The position numbers were made by a program, and so were the translations under genes. A stretch of DNA of 64,000 nt from Candidatus Rifleibacteriota bacterium (lineage in GTDB: Bacteria > Muiribacteriota > Ozemobacteria > Ozemobacterales > Ozemobacteraceae): positions 1 through 64,000 of the forward strand of contig JADFXM010000029.1 in assembly GCA_015233565.1 (NCBI GenBank). Reading direction: 5' to 3'. The notes under the pieces are model-generated. The model saw only the letters and a list, made by a program, of their open reading frames with translations, was not told the origin of the DNA and searched no databases. This document shows, one piece after another, positions 27,241-35,085 of this stretch (its first letter is position 1; each line of letters starts with the position of its first letter).

Positions 27241-29442
27241 ATGGCAGACAAACTTGACCCCAAAGAAAAGCTGAATATTGAACAAATTCTGGAAGATCTC
27301 GAAAACTATACCCCAAAAAGAAGAGGCTGGACCTGGCGAAAAACTCCAGAGGGTGGCTTTAAGGCTTTTAAGTTCCATTACAAAGATATGACCGAACCTT
27401 TGAAGAATTCAGTGCCACTTCCTGCTTCGAAATATTTTGATTTTATCGACCCGCAACCTAAGCCTGTAATAACCACCGAAATAGCTTCCGGACGCTTTGA
27501 AGACGATATTCGAAGAATGCGGATGGCGGCTTGGCATGGTGCAGATCATATTATGGTTATCCGAACAACTGGCCAGAGCCATATAGACGGATTACTCGAA
27601 GGAACTCCTGAAGGGGTAGGGGGCGTTCCCATTACCCGTAAGCAGATTCGTGCTTCCAGAAAAGCATGCGATTTAATCGAAGAAGAAGTTGGACGGCCAA
27701 TTAATTTCCACTCCTATGTTTCAGGGGTGGCCGGCCCGGAAGTCGCAGTTCTTTTCGCTGAGGAAGGCGTGAATGGCGCACACCAAGACCCTCAATACAA
27801 CGTTCTGTATAGAAATATTAACATGTACCGCTCTTTCGTCGATGCCGCCGAAGCGAAGCGGGTTATGGCCAAAGCAAATATCTTTCAAATCGATGGTGCT
27901 CATAATGCAAATGCTACCGCCAAGGAAGGTTGGTCTGTCATGCCCGAACTCCTTGTCCAACATGCTATTAACTGCGCTTTCTCAGTTGCATGCGGAATGA
28001 AAAAAGATTTCATCGGGTTGTCCACTGTTCCACCGTGCGCTCCCCCTTCCCCAAAATTATGGTATGATCTACCTTATGCTGTGGCTTTGAGAGATTTTTT
28101 CAGTGAATTCAAAATGCGTGCACAACAAAATACCCGTTACATTGAAGCTGATATCGAGGAAGCCACCAGAACTCATGTCATTGATACTTTGATTTCAGCC
28201 CTGACAAGAGCCGATATCCAAAGCACTATTACACCTGACGAAGGAAGAAACGTGCCCTGGCACTATAACAATATCCGGGGAATTGAAACTGCAAAACAAA
28301 CTCTTGTCGCCCTAGATGGAATTCAGCAGCTAGTCAAAATTGACCGATCAGGCCCGCTTGGAGTAACAGTTCGCGAAATAAAAGAACGAGCGATATGTCT
28401 TCTTGAAGAAATATTGGAAGTCGGAGGGTATTTCGCGGCAGTGGAAAAAGGTTTCTTCGTAGATTCTGCAGCTTATCCTGACCGAAACGCAGACGGAATT
28501 GCCCGTGACGGAAAGGGTGGAGTAGGAGCAGGTTCCATCGTTAAAAGAGACCCGGAATACTTTGCTCCGGTCTGCAGCCATTTCGGAAACAATAATCGCC
28601 CGGATGGAGCCAAGACTTGCTCACCGATCAATTTATGCACTCTCTGTGATCCAAAAAAAATTAAATACATCGATGAACTTGATCCGAGTGATACCTGCCA
28701 CAAAAGACTTGAAAAGACCCTTCCATATCGCAAAGGTGGAAAAATAAAGCCAGAGGTTGAATGGGCAGGCGATGGAACAGTTTTGATCCAACTTTTTATT
28801 CCCGAACAAGAAGATGTGGCCAAAGTAGCCGCTTTAGAAATTGCCAAGAAGATGAACTTGAACGATCCTGAAGTTATCAATGCCCAAGTAATGCACCCTT
28901 CCGAGGGTACGTTTGTTGAGGTGAAAGGAAAAGTTGGGTTTGAAATCGATAAAAGTTCCCTGAAAATTCCTCCCAAAGAAGTAATTCTGCCCGAAGAGGA
29001 AATTAGAGCTGCTATCAAAAAAATCGGAATGAAAGTTGTTGCCGCAACCGTTGGGGAAGATGAACATTCAGTTGGTTTGCGCGAAATCCTTGATATAAAA
29101 CATGGTGGTATTGAGAAATACGGTGTGAAATATCATTATCTTGGTACCTCAGTTCCTATTTCAAAACTAGTTGATGCCGCCATTGAGACAGGCGCCCAGG
29201 GAATTTTAATTTCTACCATCATTTCCCACAATGATGTTCATAAAATGAATATGCGAAAACTAAACGACCTTTGCCGGGAAAAGGGAATCCGCGATAAGAT
29301 TATTCTCATTGCAGGTGGTACACAAGTTACACGGGGAATGGCTAAAGAAACAGGATTAGACGACTGTTTTGGACGGGGAACCAAAGGAATTCATGTTGTC
29401 GATTCAATGGTAAAAACTCTTAAAAACAGAGGGAAAATTTAA
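27241..29442 (+). CDS. oraE: D-ornithine 4,5-aminomutase, large subunit (B12 and PLP)
   Basis: 733-residue catalytic subunit that moves the terminal amino group of D-ornithine to C4, giving 2,4-diaminopentanoate by a radical mechanism with adenosylcobalamin and PLP. The cobalamin-binding DxHxxG motif is D607-E608-H609-S610-V611-G612, and K620 lies 11 residues after H609, exactly the spacing between the cobalt-ligand His and the PLP-binding Lys known from the Clostridium sticklandii enzyme. The N-terminal two thirds form the TIM barrel (TTGQSHIDGLLEGTPEG; QIDGAHNANATAKEG). The C-terminal Rossmann domain is at about 590-733 (ILIAGGTQVTRG). Confidence 0.95.
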   Translation: MADKLDPKEKLNIEQILEDLENYTPKRRGWTWRKTPEGGFKAFKFHYKDMTEPLKNSVPLPASKYFDFIDPQPKPVITTEIASGRFEDDIRRMRMAAWHGADHIMVIRTTGQSHIDGLLEGTPEGVGGVPITRKQIRASRKACDLIEEEVGRPINFHSYVSGVAGPEVAVLFAEEGVNGAHQDPQYNVLYRNINMYRSFVDAAEAKRVMAKANIFQIDGAHNANATAKEGWSVMPELLVQHAINCAFSVACGMKKDFIGLSTVPPCAPPSPKLWYDLPYAVALRDFFSEFKMRAQQNTRYIEADIEEATRTHVIDTLISALTRADIQSTITPDEGRNVPWHYNNIRGIETAKQTLVALDGIQQLVKIDRSGPLGVTVREIKERAICLLEEILEVGGYFAAVEKGFFVDSAAYPDRNADGIARDGKGGVGAGSIVKRDPEYFAPVCSHFGNNNRPDGAKTCSPINLCTLCDPKKIKYIDELDPSDTCHKRLEKTLPYRKGGKIKPEVEWAGDGTVLIQLFIPEQEDVAKVAALEIAKKMNLNDPEVINAQVMHPSEGTFVEVKGKVGFEIDKSSLKIPPKEVILPEEEIRAAIKKIGMKVVAATVGEDEHSVGLREILDIKHGGIEKYGVKYHYLGTSVPISKLVDAAIETGAQGILISTIISHNDVHKMNMRKLNDLCREKGIRDKIILIAGGTQVTRGMAKETGLDDCFGRGTKGIHVVDSMVKTLKNRGKI

Positions 29443-29476
29443 GAATTCGTAGTTTTAAAATATGCCGGGAAATTCT

Positions 29477-29505
29477 CCTCTTCCTTAAAATATTTGAGGA
29501 AGAGG
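29477..29505 (+). terminator. Terminator-like hairpin after oraE
   Basis: 13 bp stem CCTCTTCCTTAAA/TTTGAGGAAGAGG (one G-T pair) with a 3-base loop, 34 bases after the oraE stop. No U-run follows. It probably ends or stabilises the oraE transcript before the R1 repeat block. Confidence 0.55.
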
Positions 29506-29606
29506 GGTAACATTACTAGTGGAAATTTTTTATGGCTAAAATCCACTGACGTAGTCAGTGATTTGGTCTGGAGGTGGAAGGCCCCAAGTAGATCACTCAC
29601 CAACGA

Positions 29607-29732
29607 GACTTTCGGAAAAGTCCGGTACATTAAATTCGGTACAAAACGACATTGAGTTGATACGCGAAAGCGGAGCGAAAAAACGGGTTGGTTCATGAAA
29701 TTATCCAATTTTAGGGGTTTTCCGACAGTCTG
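29607..29732 (+). repeat. R1 palindromic repeat, copy E
   Basis: 126 bp, GACTTTCGGAAAAGTCCGG to GGTTTTCCGACAGTCTG. It belongs with copy F to a sub-family whose core has a CGC-GAAA-GCG hairpin in place of the longer hairpin of copies A-D. Confidence 0.87.
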
Positions 29733-29840
29733 AACATTGTTGATGAGTGTTCCGAAACAAGATTACGTAAAGTGGTAGAATTTCTAATGTCATTAAACAT
29801 CGATTAACACTCCATTCTCCCCAAAAAACACCGACAATGA

Positions 29841-29966
29841 GACTGTCGGAAAAATCCGGTACATTGAATTCGGTACAAAACGACATTGATTTGATACGCG
29901 AAAGCGGAGCGAAAAAACTGGTTGATACCTGAAATTATACCATTTTTAGAGGTTTTCCGACAGTCT
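29841..29966 (+). repeat. R1 palindromic repeat, copy F
   Basis: 126 bp with a perfect 13 bp terminal inverted repeat, GACTGTCGGAAAA and TTTTCCGACAGTC (29953-29965). It differs from copy E at about a dozen positions and lies in the same orientation 108 bases downstream. Confidence 0.9.
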
Positions 29967-30314
29967 GAAGGTCGGTGATAGTTTACATGTGAATTTTGAT
30001 GGAAGCTGTTTTTTTCCACATAGAACAAAAAATTTCCATGAAACAGGTTTTTTTGATTGCGAGTTTTTGGTTTTTGATTAAATTACATCATGGAACTTCT
30101 GATTAAGGAAAAGGATATATTAACTGTGTTATTGGTAAAAATAGAAAACCGTTTGTTGTGAAAAAAATCACAAAAAATGCGGATTACCCATTAATCATGC
30201 GAAAGAACACACAATTTAACGATTCGCATCAACAATTGTGGTAAGAGGGTAGGGCGGAACGGTCAGTGAGTGAAATCTGCTCTGATAATTAATGAAAATT
30301 AGTGGAATTTTGAA
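29967..30314. other. Intergenic, no gene seen
   Basis: AT-rich spacer between R1 copy F and the GlmL-like gene. No convincing promoter, RNA or gene was recognised. Confidence 0.4.
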
Positions 30315-31661
30315 ATGAAACAATTGCGGGCTGAAGAAATTCTTACAATCGAGATTGGAAGCACTATTACCAAGGCGAATGCCTTTGTTCGAGAACCAGA
30401 CGGTCTTTTTCATCACCTCGCCCAAGGATTCGCCCCTACATCAGTAATCCAAGGGGACGTCGAAATCGGTGTCAAATCTGCGATTGCTGAAATCGAGAAA
30501 AGCTTGAAGAAAACGGTTGAATCCATTCCTGTTTTGATCAACAGCTCGGCTGCTGGTGGATTAAAAATGACTGTGCATGGATTAACCTATAATATGACTT
30601 CAAGAGCTGCCCGAGAAGCTAGCTTAGGCGCTGGTGCAATTGTGAAGATGGTTACCGCTGGTCTTCTAACTGATAATGACCTCGATGAAATAAAAAGTAT
30701 TCATCCTAATTTGATCCTTCTTGCAGGAGGAGTGGACTTCGGTGAACGCGAAATAATTATTAAGAATGCTGAAAAAATTGCTTCCCTGACCTTGAAAATT
30801 CCAATAATTTATGCAGGAAATGTTGTCGTTAAAAACCATATAAAAAAGATATTTGAATCTGCAGGCAGGGAAATACTTGTTGCCCCAAATGTGTTTCCTG
30901 AAGTGGATGTCCTGAATGTGGACCCTCTTCGAAAATTGATCCAGGACGTCTTTGCCAGGCACATAATTCACGCTCCGGGAATGGAAAAACTTTCCTGTTT
31001 AACTTCTCATCCAGTGCATCCTACACCTGGTGTGGTTCTTAGAGCCACTGAAATATTTTCAGAAATAATGGGGGATTCTCTCGTTATCGACGTTGGAGGA
31101 GCTACCACAGACGTTCACTCTGTTACCGAAGGAAGCAACGAATTTCGGGATAAACTTCTTGATCCTGAACCCAAGGCAAAAAGAACTGTTGAAGGTGATC
31201 TGGGTGTATTTGTCAATGCCCGGAATGTTATCGAACTGGATGAAGATTCATCTCTTTCAGATCGAATTAATGACGTCAAAGCAATTCCAAATAATGAGTG
31301 CGAAAAAGAAATTACTAGACGCCTTTGTAAAAAGGCCGTTGAAGTCGGAGTCCGTAGGCACGCCGGAACATTAGGGGAAATTTTCACACCATCCGGAAGA
31401 CGACAAATTATTAGAGGCAAAGATCTTACGGCGATAAAATTCATTATTGGAACAGGAGGAGCTTTAACCAAAGTTGAAGGTGGTGAAGAAATTCTAAAGT
31501 CGATTCGAAAGGGCCCTGAGAAATATCTTCTTCCAGGTTCTGACGCCAGAATACTTCTCGACAAAAACTACTTTTTCTCAGCCTTTGGAACTCTTTCCCA
31601 AATATTTCCGGAGGAAGTTAAGAATTCTTTTAAGAAAATTTTTTCTGGTTTGGCTGTATAG
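30315..31661 (+). CDS. GlmL/MutL-like aminomutase-reactivating ATPase
   Basis: 448 residues of the ASKHA-fold GlmL family. Phosphate-1 motif IEIGSTITKANAF (about residues 11-23) and phosphate-2 motif VIDVGGATTDVHS (about 257-269) are intact; LLAGGVDFG and IGTGGALT add the adenosine side. Family members near B12 mutases are thought to repair or reactivate enzymes whose cobalamin has been damaged, so OraE is the likely client. Ornithine clusters in clostridia carry a similar gene. The ribosome site is weak, and the gene is separated from oraE by an 870-base repeat-rich gap. Confidence 0.88.
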   Translation: MKQLRAEEILTIEIGSTITKANAFVREPDGLFHHLAQGFAPTSVIQGDVEIGVKSAIAEIEKSLKKTVESIPVLINSSAAGGLKMTVHGLTYNMTSRAAREASLGAGAIVKMVTAGLLTDNDLDEIKSIHPNLILLAGGVDFGEREIIIKNAEKIASLTLKIPIIYAGNVVVKNHIKKIFESAGREILVAPNVFPEVDVLNVDPLRKLIQDVFARHIIHAPGMEKLSCLTSHPVHPTPGVVLRATEIFSEIMGDSLVIDVGGATTDVHSVTEGSNEFRDKLLDPEPKAKRTVEGDLGVFVNARNVIELDEDSSLSDRINDVKAIPNNECEKEITRRLCKKAVEVGVRRHAGTLGEIFTPSGRRQIIRGKDLTAIKFIIGTGGALTKVEGGEEILKSIRKGPEKYLLPGSDARILLDKNYFFSAFGTLSQIFPEEVKNSFKKIFSGLAV

Positions 31662-31793
31662 GAAAGTTTCTTGGAATATTGTATGCATTTTTTTAATTTG
31701 TAGTTAGAAAACTCAGCAATTATTGTTATTGCGAAAAAAATAGCAAATATTAAATTTTGTTTTTTTTATTAGTACCGATGGAGGAAACTCATT

Positions 31794-32870
31794 ATGCGAA
31801 CACCGCGATTGGAAATCTATCCTGACAAAATCAGGGAAAATACCAAATCAGTAAGTGATTTGTGCCATGAGAAAGGGGTACAAGTTGCTTGTGTAACAAA
31901 AGTGACATCAGCCCATCTTGAAGTTGCAAAAGCGATGGTCGATGGTGGCGCAGATATGTTGGCCGATTCCAGAATTGAGAATTTATGGAAACTTCGGGAA
32001 GCTGGTTTCGGAGGCCCATTTCTATTGTTGCGTCTTCCGACCCCATCTGAAGCATATGATGTTGTACGAACCGCAAATTTAAGTTTGAATTCCAGTTTAA
32101 CAACTTTGAAGGCACTTTCCTCCGCGGCAAAAATATTGAAAACAGTCCATAAAGTCATAATCATGGTTGATGTCGGAGATCTTCGTGAAGGCGTTTGGCC
32201 AGATCAATTGGTTGATCTTGTAAAAAATTCCAAAGACCTCCCTGGTATTGAAATCGTTGGACTTGGTTGCAATTTAGCCTGTTACGGAGGAGTGATCCCC
32301 AGTGTAAAAAACATGACAAACTTGGTTGAGCAAAGAGAGCTTTGCCGAAGAGAAACAGGGCTGGATTTGCCACTCCTCTCCGGGGGAAATAGCTCCGGAC
32401 TGCCCCTTCTTGCAAGTGGAAAGATGCCTAAAGAAATCAACCATTTCCGCGTAGGGGAGGCGATTGTTCTGGGTCGAAATGTTATCGATCGCTCTCCCTG
32501 GCAAGGCACTTGCCAGGATACGTTTGTTGCAGTAGCTGAAGTGGTCGAAACCGAAAAAAAACCTTCAATCCCAATCGGTGAGCGGGGACAGGACGCATTC
32601 GGAGAGACTCAAAACTTCATCGACCGGGGAATTAGAACCAGAGCAATTTGCAACATTGGAAGGCAGGATACGGTTGTTGATGGACTTACACCAGTTGACA
32701 GCGAAATCATTATCCTTGGCGGATCAAGCGATCATTTGATTTTGGACGTAGAAAAAGCTTCAAAGGGAGCTAAAGTCGGCGGGACAATTTCTTTTTATCC
32801 TGGTTATGGAGCGCTCTTAGCTCTTACCACATCACCTTATGTGCATAAATATGTTGTTTGGGGGAAATGA
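31794..32870 (+). CDS. orr: Ornithine racemase
   Basis: 358-residue PLP enzyme of the alanine racemase N-terminal (fold-type III) family. Converts L-ornithine to D-ornithine, the substrate of OraSE. The PLP lysine is K36 in ACVTKVTSAH, which replaces the KANAYGHG of true alanine racemases. Family features LSGGNSSGLPLL and GEAIVLGRNV are present. A GGAGG site sits 7-8 bases before the ATG. It abuts alr with a single base between stop and start, indicating joint translation. Confidence 0.9.
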   Translation: MRTPRLEIYPDKIRENTKSVSDLCHEKGVQVACVTKVTSAHLEVAKAMVDGGADMLADSRIENLWKLREAGFGGPFLLLRLPTPSEAYDVVRTANLSLNSSLTTLKALSSAAKILKTVHKVIIMVDVGDLREGVWPDQLVDLVKNSKDLPGIEIVGLGCNLACYGGVIPSVKNMTNLVEQRELCRRETGLDLPLLSGGNSSGLPLLASGKMPKEINHFRVGEAIVLGRNVIDRSPWQGTCQDTFVAVAEVVETEKKPSIPIGERGQDAFGETQNFIDRGIRTRAICNIGRQDTVVDGLTPVDSEIIILGGSSDHLILDVEKASKGAKVGGTISFYPGYGALLALTTSPYVHKYVVWGK

Positions 32871-32871
32871 A

Positions 32872-33993
32872 ATGCTATATCAGACTCATGCAAAAATTCT
32901 TCTTCAAAATATTCGTCAGAACATCGAAGGAATTAGAAAACAAGTTGGAAAAGACCGCAAAATACTCATTGCAGTCAAGGCAAACGCTTACGGTCATGGA
33001 GCGATCCAGGTTTCCAAAATGGCTGAAAAGATGGGCGTCGAATGGCTTGGTGTTGCAACTGTTCCAGAGGCTATAGAACTTAGAAAAGCGGGAATCAAAC
33101 TTCCTATATTGAAATTTTCTCCAGCGTTTCAGGAAGAAATGGAAGCTGCTGTCGAAAATGATATTACCTTAACCGTTTGTCAGCGAGAAAATATTGATTT
33201 TTTGAATAAAATTTCCGAAAAATCCAAAAAAAAGAGCCAGGTACATTTGAAGATCGATAGTGGCATGGGGCGAATCGGTTGCCATATCGACGAAGCCCAG
33301 GAAATATCCAGACACATTGAAAAAAACTGTAGTTCTCTCCAACTGGAAGGCGTTTTTACTCATCTACCAGTTAGTGACGAAGCAAATAAAAGCTACACAC
33401 AAAGACAAATTTCAGTCTTTAAAAAGGTTGTGGAAAATATTCAGAATTCTTTTGGAACAAAAATACCCCTTGTTCATGCTGCAAATTCGGGCGGAATATT
33501 GGCGCACGAAGAGACCTGGTTAAATATGGTCCGCCCTGGAATCATGATCTATGGTTTTTACCCTTCTCAGCAAACACCTCAAACCATTCCTCTCAAACCT
33601 GGATTATCATTCCTTACCAAAGTTTCTTTCCTGAAAAAAGTTTCTAAAGGAACTTCGATTGGATACGGTCGAACCTGGATTGCGCCCGAAGATTCATGGA
33701 TTGCAACCTTCCCTGCGGGGTACGCTGATGGATTTAATCGCCTTTTTTCCAACCAGGGAAGAGTATTAATTAAAGGTGTTTCTTATCCGGTAGTAGGAAG
33801 GGTTTGCATGGACCAAAGCATGGCAAACCTTGGCCCTGCTACTAATGTTGTTCTTGGAGATGAGGTTGTTCTGATCGGAAAAAGCGGTTCTGAGGAAATC
33901 TCCGCTGAAGAGTGGGCCAAAAAGCTTGGAACAATTACTTATGAGGTAACCTGCCAAATTAATTCCAGAGTCCAGAGATATTTTGAGGAATAG
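32872..33993 (+). CDS. alr: Alanine racemase
   Basis: 373-residue PLP enzyme interconverting L- and D-alanine. K36 in VKANAYGHG carries PLP and Y265 in SIGYGRTW is the second catalytic base; the C-terminal beta domain with VGRVCMDQ is intact. ATG 32872 follows the orr stop by one base with GGGGGAAA upstream; the frame extends into orr but that part is not conserved. Besides peptidoglycan supply, its position suggests it isomerises the D-alanine made by OrtAB so it can be catabolised as L-alanine. Confidence 0.93.
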   Translation: MLYQTHAKILLQNIRQNIEGIRKQVGKDRKILIAVKANAYGHGAIQVSKMAEKMGVEWLGVATVPEAIELRKAGIKLPILKFSPAFQEEMEAAVENDITLTVCQRENIDFLNKISEKSKKKSQVHLKIDSGMGRIGCHIDEAQEISRHIEKNCSSLQLEGVFTHLPVSDEANKSYTQRQISVFKKVVENIQNSFGTKIPLVHAANSGGILAHEETWLNMVRPGIMIYGFYPSQQTPQTIPLKPGLSFLTKVSFLKKVSKGTSIGYGRTWIAPEDSWIATFPAGYADGFNRLFSNQGRVLIKGVSYPVVGRVCMDQSMANLGPATNVVLGDEVVLIGKSGSEEISAEEWAKKLGTITYEVTCQINSRVQRYFEE

Positions 33994-34086
33994 TTCCAAA
34001 ATTGGCCTCCTCTAGTGAAACTTTAAGATGCAAAACTTTGTCCCAGACTAATTTACAAAAATGTAAGAAACTCCACTTATTTTTTC

Positions 34087-34115
34087 TTGCTTAAATTTAG
34101 AGCTTTCATTAAAAT
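34087..34115 (+). promoter_or_regulatory. Promoter placing the start site at the next ATG
   Basis: TTGCTT (34087-34092), 17-base spacer, TAAAAT (34110-34115). The ATG at 34122 is 7 bases past the -10 box, where transcription would begin. Confidence 0.55.
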
Positions 34116-34121
34116 ACACCC

Positions 34122-34556
34122 ATGGCACTCCAACCAGTTTCAACAGAAATAATCGACAAAATCAGGCAAGCTCTGGGATTAGATATTTTCAACCGTCCGC
34201 ACGGAATTTTAGCTGACCCCGGAGACTGGGGAACAGTAGTCACCTATTTGCCTTTATCTTCAGCAGAATTTAAAAAGCTTCCCCTTGATTTGCAAAGGCA
34301 TGTTTACGTAATTGGATCAGGAAGATACGGATTGATTGGTTATGTCCCAAAGAAGTTTAATCTCCCCCCGAAAACCGAAATCAAAGCCGTATCTGCGGTT
34401 TATGATGACTTTGGACGATTGATCGAGCTTACCTACAAGGTCGATGAAAAAGGCCCGGAATATTCAGTAACTGAATCCCATAGACGTGACCAGTTACTCG
34501 AAACTGCGAAAAAGAAAAAAATTTCAGTTAAAACGGTCATTCGCTCCCGGAAATAG
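34122..34556 (+). CDS. Conserved-looking hypothetical protein
   Basis: 144 residues, soluble, no signal peptide and no motif I recognise. The middle (GDWGTVVTYLPLSSAEFKKL, then RHVYVIGSGRYGLIGYVPKK) looks like a small beta-rich domain, and the C-terminus is a basic helix (AKKKKISVKTVIRSRK) that could bind nucleic acid. There is no Shine-Dalgarno sequence, and the promoter spacing suggests a leaderless mRNA. Clean codon structure makes a real gene likely. Confidence 0.6.
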   Translation: MALQPVSTEIIDKIRQALGLDIFNRPHGILADPGDWGTVVTYLPLSSAEFKKLPLDLQRHVYVIGSGRYGLIGYVPKKFNLPPKTEIKAVSAVYDDFGRLIELTYKVDEKGPEYSVTESHRRDQLLETAKKKKISVKTVIRSRK

Positions 34557-35085
34557 TGATTCAAAATTTTTCAAGGTATATTGTAATTTATTTTTGCATT
34601 GGACCATTTTGAAAATCCATGTATTAGGTTCAAGTGAAAAACAATATTCTTATTTCCAAACCAAGGAAAAATTCGAATGGCATCTTTTGAGGCAAAAAAC
34701 TTAACAGAAAAGCAAATTTACCTGTATTACCAATTTCAAATAGTTCGTTCATCAGACCTATTTCGTGCTTCAGGTCTGCGTAAATAGGAGTTGGGCCTGA
34801 CAGAAATGAATGCTTCAACCATCCAGTAAGGGTTCCTTATTTTCATGAAAGTTCCGTGTTTTCTTGGAAAATATACCGATCCAACTTCATTTTGATCAAA
34901 TCAATGTTCTTGTGGTGATGCACGTATTTTTTTGGATTGGTATAAAAAGTGCCTTTCTATTTTACGGGGTAATTCTCCGAAGTGCTGATCAATTCATGCA
35001 TGGATCAAGTGGCCTGATATTGCAGATTTTCTTTACGAAATAAGAAAAATTGTTGCAATTGGGAAAGTTCTACCAGTATATAAAC
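34557..35085. other. Convergent intergenic region with alternative hairpins
   Basis: No gene seen between the hypothetical gene and the lepA stop. CAGACCT/AGGTCTG (34753-34759 with 34772-34778) and CCTATTT/AAATAGG (34757-34763 with 34782-34788) are overlapping, mutually exclusive stems; they may act as a bidirectional transcript end. Confidence 0.4.
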
